A stretch of DNA of 10,823 bases from JBOFDK01 sp051646925 (GCA_051646925.1 JBOFDK010000098.1:1-10823), one strand, 5' to 3'; positions 1 to 6,595 are shown, counted from the first letter of the stretch. Numbers and translations: made by a program. The notes: generated by a model not told the origin, from the sequence alone.

Positions 1-7
1 ATAATGG

Positions 8-13
8 TATAAT
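8..13 (+). promoter_or_regulatory. Probable -10 box upstream of the first gene
   Basis: TATAAT is a consensus -10 hexamer 43 nt upstream of the first start codon. Its -35 partner would lie before the window, so the promoter cannot be confirmed. A G-rich Shine-Dalgarno stretch (GGGGGA, about 35-40) follows in front of the ATG at 51. Confidence 0.5.
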
Positions 14-50
14 AGGTGTAATATGGAAAAAAAAGGGGGAACTGATTATA

Positions 51-821
51 ATGATAATATTACTTGTTACTATAATTGTAATTTCGTGTATTACAACGTT
101 AGGAACAGCTATGATTAAAAATCATTTTAAACAAATTGAAAAAAGTTTAGAAATATTTATTGACACAAAAGCTTATAAACCGCAAAGACAGATTATTTTT
201 ATTAGCAGTGTGTTGGAGAAATTAAGAAAAAGTGCAGAGGAAGAAGATGATGAAGATGTTAAGACAGTGATAATAGAACAACTTCACAAAGAAAAAATAG
301 GTAAATTTTCATATGAAACTGTCAAAAATATGGCGATAGAAGGAACAACATTTATGTGGGCCATCGTAGTATTACAGGTGGGATTAGAATTTTTAGGAAG
401 AAAACCTTTTAATTCTGTAATTAATTTAAGTTGCATCGTAATTGGAATATTAATATGTATGTTTTATACGTTACGAAAAAGTATTAATAATATAAATGGT
501 AGGTATGATGAATTTATAGAACTTATAGAAAATTACGTTATACATACTTATCCAGATGCAATATCAAAAAGGATGCAAAAAAAAGAAAAGGTGGACCCGC
601 TGGACAAGCTAGCTGATTTTGAAGTAGAGATAGAGAATAAGGACAGCAAAGATAGCAAAGACAGTAAAGATAGTAAAGATAGCAAAGACAGTAAAGACAG
701 TAAAGACAGTAAAGACAGTAAAGCTAGTAAAGCTAGTAAGAAAGAACTAAAAGATATACAAATAGAGTTAAAAGAATCAGATATTCAATTTTTGTTAGAA
801 AAGTTGAAAAAAGAAGCTTAG
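51..821 (+). CDS. Unrecognised three-pass membrane protein with a DSK-repeat tail
   Basis: I do not recognise the family of this 256-residue protein. Seen in the sequence: a hydrophobic N-terminal segment (residues about 1-22) without a signal-peptidase site, so probably an anchor; a charged region (23-95) with an acidic patch EEEDDED; a hairpin of two hydrophobic segments (about 97-116 and 121-141); and a charged soluble C-terminus. Residues 198-230 are nine Asp-Ser-Lys triplets followed by two Ala-Ser-Lys, then a lysine/glutamate-rich, probably helical end. The long loop between the first span and the hairpin is likely cytoplasmic, given its many charged residues (inference). The ATG at 51 is preceded by GGGGGA about 10 nt upstream, which supports this start. 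No clear terminator follows before pgi, but pgi has its own promoter. The gene may be the last of an operon that begins outside the window. Confidence 0.8.
   Translation: MIILLVTIIVISCITTLGTAMIKNHFKQIEKSLEIFIDTKAYKPQRQIIFISSVLEKLRKSAEEEDDEDVKTVIIEQLHKEKIGKFSYETVKNMAIEGTTFMWAIVVLQVGLEFLGRKPFNSVINLSCIVIGILICMFYTLRKSINNINGRYDEFIELIENYVIHTYPDAISKRMQKKEKVDPLDKLADFEVEIENKDSKDSKDSKDSKDSKDSKDSKDSKDSKASKASKKELKDIQIELKESDIQFLLEKLKKEA
642..740 (+). repeat. 9-bp in-frame tandem repeat, 11 units, encoding DSK/ASK
   Basis: Eleven consecutive 9-bp units follow the pattern GAYAGYAAA: nine encode Asp-Ser-Lys (642-722) and the last two, changed to GCTAGTAAR, encode Ala-Ser-Lys (723-740). The four units at 687-722 are identical (GACAGTAAA), while earlier units differ at two synonymous positions (GAC/GAT, AGC/AGT). 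This pattern suggests recent expansion of one end of the array. The unit is a multiple of three, so copy-number change would alter tail length without breaking the frame. Confidence 0.95.
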
Positions 822-840
822 TAATAAAAGCATACATTTA

Positions 841-870
841 TTGGAAAATAACTTTAAGTTGGTATATAAT
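841..870 (+). promoter_or_regulatory. Probable vegetative promoter of pgi
   Basis: A perfect -10 TATAAT at 865-870 stands 18 nt after a -35-like TTGGAA at 841-846. The predicted transcript would start near 877 and give a 5' leader of about 50 nt ahead of the pgi Shine-Dalgarno at 916-922. Confidence 0.55.
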
Positions 871-927
871 AAATTAGATGTTTGAATTAAAACAGTTATA
901 AAACATGATAGATACGGAGGAGTTAAT

Positions 928-2274
928 ATGAATACAATTACATTAGATTATTCAAAAACAGGCGTACAGGAACATGAAATTATTTGTTTTAAAGAACAGG
1001 TTAAGGTAGCTCATGATATGTTACATAACAAAACTGGTGCAGGTAATGATTTTTTAGGTTGGATTGACCTTCCAGTTGATTATGATAAAACTGAGTTTAC
1101 TCGTATACAACAAGCAGCTAAAAAAATACAACAAGATAGTGATATTCTTATAGTTATTGGAATTGGTGGTTCATACTTAGGTGCAAGAGCTTGTATTGAA
1201 GCGTTAACACATCAATTTTATAATAGTCTTACAAAAGAGCAACGTAAAGCTCCAGAAATTTATTTTGTAGGGAATAATATATCAGGGACATATTTAAAAA
1301 ATCTTTTAGACGTATGCGAAGGTAAAGAAGTAAGTGTAAATGTTATATCTAAATCAGGGACAACTACAGAACCGGCTATTGCATTTCGTGTATTTAAAAA
1401 GTTTATGGAAAAAAAATACGGAAAAGATGGTGCGAAAAGCAGAATTTTTGCAACAACTGATGGTGCAAGGGGTGCATTATTAACATTAGCTGAAGAAGAA
1501 GGATACGAAAAATATGTAATTCCAGATGATGTTGGAGGACGTTTTTCTGTATTAACAGCAGTAGGATTATTACCAATTGCTGTTTCAGGTGTAGATATTC
1601 AACTACTTATGGATGGTGCAGCGGCAGCTCGTGAAGAATATAGCAGTGAAAATGTAGAAGAAAATGCATGTTATCAATATGCAGTAGTACGTAATGCACT
1701 TCTTCGTAAAGGGAAAAATGTAGAGCTTATTGTAAACTACGAGCCAGCATTACAATATTTTGGAGAGTGGTGGAAACAACTTTACGGAGAAAGTGAAGGA
1801 AAAGATAATAAAGGAATTTATCCATCTTCAGCTAACTTTTCTACAGACCTTCATTCTTTAGGTCAGTATATTCAAGAAGGACAAAGATTTTTATTTGAAA
1901 CAGTTATTAATATTGAAAAACCAAAATTAGATATGGTTTTAGAAGAAGAACCGGTTGACTTAGATGGTTTGAACTATTTAGCAGGGAAAACTATGGATTT
2001 TGTGAACAAACAAGCATTTAAAGGTACATTATTAGCACATGTTGATGGTGGTGTTCCAAATATGGTTGTCAATGTTCCAGTATTAGATGAGTTTAACTTA
2101 GGGAAATTAATCTATTTCTTTGAAAAAGCATGTGGAATTAGTGGTTATTTACTTGCAGTAAACCCATTTGATCAACCAGGTGTTGAAGCATATAAGAAAA
2201 ATATGTTTGCTTTACTTGGCAAAGAAGGTTTTGAAGATTTAAGAACAGAACTTCTAAAACAATTAGAACAATAA
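928..2274 (+). CDS. pgi: Glucose-6-phosphate isomerase
   Basis: This cytoplasmic enzyme interconverts glucose 6-phosphate and fructose 6-phosphate in glycolysis and gluconeogenesis. At 448 residues it matches the short Bacillus-type isomerases rather than the roughly 550-residue enterobacterial form. Visible motifs are the sugar-phosphate (SIS-type) segments GIGGSYLGARA (78-88) and SKSGTTTEPA (141-150), and both classical PGI signatures: DVGGRFSVLTAVG (201-213), and the C-terminal one spanning 406-423 with FDQPGVE. Likely catalytic residues by family position are Glu290 in GESEGK, His309 and Lys423. All are present, so the enzyme should be active. The start is well supported by GGAGGAG (916-922) 5 nt before the ATG. 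It is monocistronic: its own promoter lies upstream and a strong terminator lies 6 nt after the stop. The product could feed glycogen synthesis by the downstream glgA, but the two genes are not co-transcribed. Confidence 0.98.
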   Translation: MNTITLDYSKTGVQEHEIICFKEQVKVAHDMLHNKTGAGNDFLGWIDLPVDYDKTEFTRIQQAAKKIQQDSDILIVIGIGGSYLGARACIEALTHQFYNSLTKEQRKAPEIYFVGNNISGTYLKNLLDVCEGKEVSVNVISKSGTTTEPAIAFRVFKKFMEKKYGKDGAKSRIFATTDGARGALLTLAEEEGYEKYVIPDDVGGRFSVLTAVGLLPIAVSGVDIQLLMDGAAAAREEYSSENVEENACYQYAVVRNALLRKGKNVELIVNYEPALQYFGEWWKQLYGESEGKDNKGIYPSSANFSTDLHSLGQYIQEGQRFLFETVINIEKPKLDMVLEEEPVDLDGLNYLAGKTMDFVNKQAFKGTLLAHVDGGVPNMVVNVPVLDEFNLGKLIYFFEKACGISGYLLAVNPFDQPGVEAYKKNMFALLGKEGFEDLRTELLKQLEQ

Positions 2275-2280
2275 TTATAA

Positions 2281-2315
2281 AAATGCCCCTCTGATAAATA
2301 GAAGGGCATTTTTTT
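2281..2315 (+). terminator. Intrinsic terminator of pgi
   Basis: A 12-bp stem with one mismatch (2281-2292 with 2300-2311, core ATGCCC/GGGCAT) and a 7-nt loop runs into a T tract (2309-2315), directly after the pgi stop codon. Confidence 0.93.
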
Positions 2316-2387
2316 ATAATACCAAATACAAAAATAATTATAGAAATAATTATAAAAAGAATTACTTAAAAGAGATTGTAGTGTGAA

Positions 2388-2416
2388 TTGACAGAGGTCT
2401 GGACAGGTGATAAAAT
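2388..2416 (+). promoter_or_regulatory. Near-consensus sigma-A promoter of the PfoR-like gene
   Basis: A perfect -35 TTGACA (2388-2393), a 17-nt spacer and -10 TAAAAT (2411-2416) form one of the best promoters in the window. Transcription should begin near 2423, about 26 nt before the start codon. Confidence 0.85.
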
Positions 2417-2448
2417 GATTCAAAAACTATTAAATTGGAGATAATATT

Positions 2449-3540
2449 ATGAATATATCTAGTGATGTGAAGTCAACAATTACTTCGCGGTTAGTTAATC
2501 GATATGCGATTAAAGCTTTGGGGGGGATGGCATCAGGACTTTTTTGTACGCTTATAATAGGACTAATATTAAAACAATTAGGTTTATTGATTGAAGTAGA
2601 TAGTATAAGTGTATTTTTATTGAATATTGCACAAATAGCAACGGTTTTAACAGGTGTAGGTATTGCCGTTGGGGTAGCACATGCGTTAGATGCACCCAAA
2701 TTAGTTTTATATTCAAGTATTGTTAATGGTATTATTGGTGCATATTCGGTACAGTTTGGAACTGGAGACCTTTTTTTAGAGGGAAATGTACTATTAGCAG
2801 GACCAGGTGATCCGCTATCAGCTTTTGTTGCAGTAGTAGTAGGTGTGGAAGTTGGAAAAATGGTATCTGGAAAAACAAAAATAGATATAATATTAACACC
2901 TCTTACAACTATATGCACAGGAAGTTTGGTAGCTATAATATTAGGGCCTTATTTTGCGGTATTTACAAAAATGTTAGGTGAAATAATACAGTATGGAATA
3001 GATTTGCAACCATTTCTAATGGGGGTAATTATATCTGTAATGATGGGTATTTTTTTAACGCTCCCAATTAGTTCTGCGGCGATAGCGATTATTTTAGGGT
3101 TATCAGGTTTGGCAGCGGGAGCAGCTACAGCGGGATGTACAGCGCAAATGGTAGGATTTGCAGTAATGAGTTATAGAGAAAATAAAATGAGTGGACTTAT
3201 AGCTCAAGGAATAGGTACATCTATGATACAAGTGCCTAATATTGTGAGAAATCCTAAAATATGGATTCCACCTATTATAGCCAGTGCGATTACAGGTCCT
3301 ATATCAACAGTTTTGTTTAAAATGGAAAATATTGCAGCAGGTGCGGGTATGGGAACATCGGGTTTTGTTGGACCGTTGTTAACGTGGGAAACTATGAGTG
3401 CAAATAGAGAGCCGGTATTGCTATTTGTTCAAATTATACTGTTACATTTTTTATTTCCAGCAATTATTACATTTCTTATATCTGAATGGATGAGATATAA
3501 GGGGTATATTAAATTTGGAGATTTGAAATTGGAGTTATAA
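2449..3540 (+). CDS. PfoR/PTS_EIIC_2 family membrane protein (PTS IIC-like)
   Basis: This 363-residue polytopic inner-membrane protein belongs by overall sequence character to the group annotated as PTS transporter subunit IIC (PTS_EIIC_2, COG3641), which includes Clostridium perfringens PfoR, named for an effect on the perfringolysin O gene. Recognisable stretches are the N-terminal RLVNRYAIKALGGMASGLF (14-32), the loop GPGDPLSAFVAVVVGVEVGK (118-137), and the glycine/alanine-rich segments at 217-230 and 296-308. I count about nine or ten hydrophobic segments. No IIA or IIB domain and no phosphorylatable EII motif is visible, and no PTS partner gene is next to it, so a sugar substrate cannot be proposed; the toxin-regulator role of PfoR should not be transferred. 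GGAG at 2437-2440 sits 8 nt before the ATG. It appears to be transcribed alone from the 2388-2416 promoter. A seven-G homopolymer lies in codons 24-26. Confidence 0.88.
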   Translation: MNISSDVKSTITSRLVNRYAIKALGGMASGLFCTLIIGLILKQLGLLIEVDSISVFLLNIAQIATVLTGVGIAVGVAHALDAPKLVLYSSIVNGIIGAYSVQFGTGDLFLEGNVLLAGPGDPLSAFVAVVVGVEVGKMVSGKTKIDIILTPLTTICTGSLVAIILGPYFAVFTKMLGEIIQYGIDLQPFLMGVIISVMMGIFLTLPISSAAIAIILGLSGLAAGAATAGCTAQMVGFAVMSYRENKMSGLIAQGIGTSMIQVPNIVRNPKIWIPPIIASAITGPISTVLFKMENIAAGAGMGTSGFVGPLLTWETMSANREPVLLFVQIILLHFLFPAIITFLISEWMRYKGYIKFGDLKLEL

Positions 3541-3565
3541 ATTCACATTAAATTTATTGACTATA

Positions 3566-3574
3566 TGATATAAT
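3566..3574 (+). promoter_or_regulatory. Possible extended -10 promoter of the 3613 gene
   Basis: TGATATAAT at 3566-3574 is an extended -10 element (TGn plus a perfect TATAAT). No good -35 hexamer lies at 16-18 nt, but extended -10 promoters need less of it. It stands about 40 nt before the start codon. Read-through from the PfoR-like gene is also possible, since no terminator separates them. Confidence 0.45.
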
Positions 3575-3612
3575 AATACTACGGTGAATATATTTAAGAG
3601 GAGATGTGTTAT

Positions 3613-4239
3613 ATGTTAGAGGAATTAAAAAGGGAGTTTAAACTGGGGAAAAAAGTTTATTTGTTTCAAATTATTTCGATGATATTATATATGGTATTTT
3701 TATTTGGATCAGGAAGTGTAGATGATGTGAGATTTGTACCAGTTATTAATATAGTCTTAATAGGATGGTTATTAGTTAATATGGTTGTTGTAGCAATCTA
3801 TACAATTTATGCTTTTGTAAAACTAGTGCTTAAGGAATCAGCATTATCGGGAAGTTTACCAAGAAGTATTTTGTATAAAGTGATTATTTTTATATTGTTT
3901 TTTTCAGCAAATGGATTTATTTTTTTTCAAATAATAAGTATGGCAGTGCCTATTGTGGCGTTAGGAGTAGCTTTTGGAATTATTCTTTTAGCGAAAGATA
4001 CATTACAATCTAGAAATGGACTAATAGCAATAGGGGTTATGTGGTTTTTGGCTATTGGTGCATTATTATTATTTGGATATCCTGTTATTTTAGTAATACT
4101 TGGACAAATTATTAGTAGTTTTACGATAGTGCAAGTTATAATAAATGTATTGTTGCTTAGTTTGTCTATATTGATTTATTACGGCATAATTCGTAAATGT
4201 TTTGAAATTTATAGTGAAGAAAATTACATAAGTAACTAA
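3613..4239 (+). CDS. Unrecognised polytopic membrane protein
   Basis: I do not recognise the family. The 208-residue protein has a short basic N-terminus (KREFKLGKK) followed by about six or seven hydrophobic segments, near residues 15-32, 42-70, 86-107, 109-127, 136-154, 157-168 and 170-192, and a short polar tail. It is almost entirely membrane-embedded, with no visible enzymatic motif. The frame can be opened at an ATG at 3604, but AAGAGGAG (3596-3603) abuts that codon; the same Shine-Dalgarno lies 9 nt before the ATG at 3613, so 3613 is the better start. The last five codons and the stop lie inside the first copy of a 39-bp tandem duplication. The gene is followed by a long hairpin shared with the convergent yyaC-like gene. 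No role can be inferred from the neighbours. Confidence 0.8.
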   Translation: MLEELKREFKLGKKVYLFQIISMILYMVFLFGSGSVDDVRFVPVINIVLIGWLLVNMVVVAIYTIYAFVKLVLKESALSGSLPRSILYKVIIFILFFSANGFIFFQIISMAVPIVALGVAFGIILLAKDTLQSRNGLIAIGVMWFLAIGALLLFGYPVILVILGQIISSFTIVQVIINVLLLSLSILIYYGIIRKCFEIYSEENYISN

Positions 4240-4300
4240 ATCTACAGATATAAGTTAGTAGATTACATAAGTAACTAAATCTACAGGTGTAAGTTAGTAG
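4223..4300. repeat. 39-bp direct tandem duplication across a gene end
   Basis: Two adjacent 39-bp copies (4223-4261 and 4262-4300) match at 37 of 39 positions, differing by two A-to-G changes. The first copy contains the last codons and stop of the 3613-4239 gene; the second copy is noncoding. Each copy carries AATCTAC, with GTAGATT formed across each copy's end, so short inverted repeats of 7 bp recur with the same period. Confidence 0.95.
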
Positions 4301-4305
4301 ATTAT

Positions 4306-4359
4306 AAAATAAAGGTAAGTGCTATGGCGAATATTCGTCATAACGCTTACCTTTATTTT
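4306..4359. terminator. Long bidirectional terminator hairpin between convergent genes
   Basis: The segment is an almost perfect inverted repeat centred between 4332 and 4333, with arms of 27 nt. The outer 14 pairs (AAATAAAGGTAAG and its complement) are exact; the inner part has G-U pairs and one C-A mismatch. On the plus strand it ends in a T run (4356-4360); on the minus strand it is followed by an A/T-rich run giving several U residues. It lies between the stop of the plus-strand gene and the stop of the minus-strand yyaC-like gene, so it can end both transcripts. Confidence 0.88.
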
Positions 4360-4946
4360 TATATTCTAGAGTTAGCTGAATAATATTTCCACAGACTATA
4401 ACGCAGACTAGAAGAAGTTACATCAGCCATACGCATTACAGTTGATAGTCTTGTATTTTGTAATACAACCATATTCATAAGACTACTAAAATTAACGATA
4501 CCTGTAATATAAAAGTCTCCAATAGGAGGCAAATCTTTTTTTACACCGGCACCAGGTTTGATACCACCAGGTCCAATACAAAGAGAGCCAACGTTCTGGA
4601 GTGACCCAAGAGATGCGTCAATAGCTAATATAAGTGAATTTGGATGCTCTTTTTTTATTGATATAGTAGTTTCGTCTAAATTTTTTGCATGAACAGGATT
4701 ATCTAACGTGCCGAATACTGTTACATTTTTGAATTGCATATCTGATAGTTTGTAGCCAATTAAGGGGCCTAAACTATCGCCTGTCGCACGATCTGTTCCG
4801 ATGCAAACAATAACTAATTTATGCTCATGTTGTGGTAATAATCTAGTGAAGTAGTCATTCAAAGTATCGGTGAATTCATTAAAGTGCTTAGGATTATCAA
4901 GATGAATGTATACCGACTTGATTTCGGTATCGTAAGCTTTATGCAT
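4359..4946 (-). CDS. yyaC: YyaC family (DUF1256) sporulation protein, GPR-like protease fold
   Basis: The 195-residue product matches the YyaC/DUF1256 family, annotated as a putative spore protease related in fold to the germination protease GPR and hydrogenase-maturation proteases. Motifs (numbered from the ATG at 4946): CIGTDRATGDSLGP (48-61), with the acidic residues typical of the family; LAIDASLGS (107-115); the glycine-rich PGGIKPGAGVKK (126-137); and a C-terminal NFSSLMNMVVLQNTRLS (152-168). In Bacillus subtilis yyaC belongs to the forespore (sigma-F) regulon; I see no convincing sigma-F promoter here. The frame can extend to a TTG at 4979, but no Shine-Dalgarno precedes that codon, whereas GTGGTGAT lies just upstream of the ATG at 4946; length is then close to the Bacillus protein (about 205 residues). 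It is convergent with the upstream membrane-protein gene and divergent from the JAMM-like/LysM gene. Its presence implies a spore-forming ancestry; its actual substrate is not known from the sequence. Confidence 0.9.
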   Translation of the reverse strand: MHKAYDTEIKSVYIHLDNPKHFNEFTDTLNDYFTRLLPQHEHKLVIVCIGTDRATGDSLGPLIGYKLSDMQFKNVTVFGTLDNPVHAKNLDETTISIKKEHPNSLILAIDASLGSLQNVGSLCIGPGGIKPGAGVKKDLPPIGDFYITGIVNFSSLMNMVVLQNTRLSTVMRMADVTSSSLRYSLWKYYSANSRI

Positions 4947-4993
4947 ATAATCACCACTTTCAAAGTTAATTATGTCCAATAAGAGTAATATTT

Positions 4994-5029
4994 ATTTATA
5001 TAAAACGATGGAATTTATTAACAATCGTT
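4994..5029 (-). promoter_or_regulatory. Possible promoter of the yyaC-like gene
   Basis: On the minus strand TTGTTA is followed after 18 nt by TATAAA, about 50 nt upstream of the chosen start. The match is moderate, and the region is very AT-rich, so chance matches are easy. The whole span is overlapped by the inverted repeat at 5000-5033. Confidence 0.35.
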
Positions 5030-5033
5030 TTAT
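5000..5033. repeat. 10-bp perfect inverted repeat in the divergent intergenic region
   Basis: ATAAAACGAT (5000-5009) and ATCGTTTTAT (5024-5033) are exact complements separated by 14 nt. The element lies between the divergent yyaC-like and JAMM-like/LysM genes, over the possible yyaC promoter. It could be an operator or an RNA hairpin in the yyaC leader. No T tract follows directly, so it does not look like a terminator. Confidence 0.75.
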
Positions 5034-5098
5034 GTAGTTTTAAGGTTTACTTTGTAAAAATAAGAAGATAAAAAAATAAAAATTATCGACATAAAAGA

Positions 5099-5128
5099 TT
5101 AAAAAATTTAAAAATAATAGTGTAGAAT
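5099..5128 (+). promoter_or_regulatory. Possible promoter of the JAMM-like/LysM gene
   Basis: TTAAAA (5099-5104), an 18-nt spacer and TAGAAT (5123-5128) form a moderate sigma-A-type promoter about 38 nt before the start codon. The sequence upstream is A-rich, as in UP elements. Confidence 0.4.
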
Positions 5129-5165
5129 CTTGCATATGGATAAAAATGGAAAAGGAGAAATATAA

Positions 5166-6515
5166 ATGGGAAAAATAAGTTATGATCCAAAAGCAAGTAA
5201 TAAAGAAAATAATGAGGGAACATTATCTGATGGTATTCGTAAGATACCTGAAAATCGTATCGATGGATTGATTGATAATTTAAACTCTGTACGTCCAATT
5301 GGAGATGTTGATTGTGATTATGCAGTATATTTAGAAGACTATGTTTATACCTACTTATATCAATATGCACAGACCGACTTGTCTTGTGAACATTCTGCAG
5401 CAATTTTTGGAGAATATTATCCAGAAACTAAAGAAATGATAGTATGCGGTGCAATTCCGATTCCTAAACATATGTTAAACCAAGCAGATGAATGGGTGAA
5501 CCAAGCTGCACTAGAAAGCTTATATGATGAAAAAGAAAAATATTTTCCAGGAACTTCTTTATTAGGTTGGTTACATATGCAACCAGGTTATGGAACAATG
5601 TTAACTATGAAAGAAGTGAAAGTACATAGAGAACTTTTCAGTAAAGAAGGAAGTCTATTATTATTAATTGATCCGATTAATAAAATTGAGACATTCCATA
5701 TCTATGAAGATGATATGTTAAAAGAGCAAAGTGGATATTACATTTATTATGATAAAAATCCTAGTATGCAACAATATATGTTGGACAAGCCATTAGTTGA
5801 AATGGAAAAAGAAGAAATTGATGATAGTGCAGTAACACAATTTAGAGAAATAGGTCAACGTAGAAAACGTGAATATCAACAACGTAAAAAAACAAATTTC
5901 ACAGTAATTGCAGCAAGTGTACTTTTATTAGGTATGGCAGCGGTTATGTTGCAAGTAGATGAAACAAAGCAAGGAAATCGTAATGATGTAGTAGACCAAT
6001 CAGTACAAAATGCACAAGTTGCAGAAAATCAATCATCAACACCACAATTTACATTTGTAGATCCGACAAATATGGATGAAGTTGATACTTTAGAAGGTGA
6101 TGATGTAGACCAAGAAGTATCATTAGATGATACAGTTGATGTAACTGAAGATACTACAGATGCAGAAAATACAGATGTTGCAGATTCAAATGATTCAGAT
6201 GAAGATGTTTCAGAAGTTTATAATGAAACAAATGAAACAGAAGTAGATGATGTAGAAAATGAGATAGAAACAGAAGAAGTAGAAACAGAAGAAGTAGATA
6301 GTGAAGAAGAAGCTGAAGATGCATCTGTTGAAACAGAAGTAGAATCTACAGAGAAATATACAACATATGTTGTAGAAAGTGGTGATACACTGCGTAGAAT
6401 TAGTGAAAAGCATTTCGAAACAGAATCACGTGCAAAAGATATTAGTTCATTAAATGGTATTGAAAATGGAGATCATATTTTTGTAGGTCAAACGCTAAAA
6501 ATTCCAGCAAACTAA
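5166..6515 (+). CDS. Membrane protein: degenerate JAMM/MPN-like domain, TM, acidic linker, LysM
   Basis: The 449-residue protein has four parts. (1) Residues about 50-205 read like a JAMM/MPN (Mov34/Rpn11-type) metallopeptidase fold: EHSAAIFGEYY (75-85) resembles the segment holding the conserved JAMM Glu, and GWLHMQPGYGTMLTMKE (134-150) resembles the GWYHSHPGFG...S..D loop, followed by LLLLIDPIN (164-172), like the family's VVDP strand. At the HxHx7SxxD positions the residues are His137, Gln139, Thr147 and Glu150: spacing is exact but three of four ligand or catalytic residues are replaced. (2) A basic stretch (231-242) and one hydrophobic span (about 245-263) place the first domain in the cytoplasm. 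(3) Residues about 300-396 are an Asp/Glu-rich, low-complexity linker outside the cell. (4) Residues 398-448 are a LysM (TYVVESGDTLRRISEKHF...GQTLKIP), which binds peptidoglycan. AAAGGAG (5151-5157) lies 8 nt before the ATG. The LysM and membrane span are clear; the JAMM relation is inferred from motif spacing and is not proven. Confidence 0.85.
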   Translation: MGKISYDPKASNKENNEGTLSDGIRKIPENRIDGLIDNLNSVRPIGDVDCDYAVYLEDYVYTYLYQYAQTDLSCEHSAAIFGEYYPETKEMIVCGAIPIPKHMLNQADEWVNQAALESLYDEKEKYFPGTSLLGWLHMQPGYGTMLTMKEVKVHRELFSKEGSLLLLIDPINKIETFHIYEDDMLKEQSGYYIYYDKNPSMQQYMLDKPLVEMEKEEIDDSAVTQFREIGQRRKREYQQRKKTNFTVIAASVLLLGMAAVMLQVDETKQGNRNDVVDQSVQNAQVAENQSSTPQFTFVDPTNMDEVDTLEGDDVDQEVSLDDTVDVTEDTTDAENTDVADSNDSDEDVSEVYNETNETEVDDVENEIETEEVETEEVDSEEEAEDASVETEVESTEKYTTYVVESGDTLRRISEKHFETESRAKDISSLNGIENGDHIFVGQTLKIPAN

Positions 6516-6566
6516 AATAATTAAGTTGCTACAAAAAAGAGCAAATAATAAATAGTAATTCGAATA

Positions 6567-6595
6567 TTGAGAATTATGATTTCTTAGTATATACT
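6567..6595 (+). promoter_or_regulatory. Sigma-A promoter of glgA with overlapping palindrome
   Basis: TTGAGA (6567-6572), a 17-nt spacer and TATACT (6590-6595) make a good promoter. Transcription would start near 6602. Two overlapping perfect palindromes cover the -10 and start region: AGTATATACT (6586-6595) and ATACTATATAGTAT (6591-6604). This placement suits a repressor operator. Confidence 0.7.

Noticed and set aside
642..740. Tandem 9-bp units considered as a CRISPR array
   Set aside because: The units are contiguous with no spacers, far too short for CRISPR repeats, and in frame with a gene.
2172..2423. Minus-strand frame crossing the pgi end and its terminator
   Set aside because: It runs through a strong terminator hairpin and reads as Phe/Tyr/Cys-rich noise from AT-rich antisense.
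2430..2918. Minus-strand frame of 162 codons opposite the PfoR-like gene
   Set aside because: It is a shadow of the plus-strand gene: low-complexity Pro/Thr/Ser content from antisense of Gly/Val/Ala codons, no Shine-Dalgarno, no family resemblance, and the plus strand has promoter, RBS and a known family.
4223..4359. Direct repeats plus long hairpin considered as a MITE or insertion remnant
   Set aside because: The hairpin sits exactly between two stop codons with T-rich ends, as a terminator does; there are no target-site duplications, and the tandem repeat is a local duplication of the gene end.
5083..5403. Minus-strand frame of 106 codons opposite the start of the LysM gene
   Set aside because: His/Tyr/Phe-rich antisense translation with no RBS; the plus-strand gene has strong domain evidence.
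6210..6413. Minus-strand frame rich in Phe and Cys
   Set aside because: Direct antisense of the Asp/Glu-rich linker of the LysM protein (GAA/GAT read in reverse gives Phe/Ile/Cys codons).
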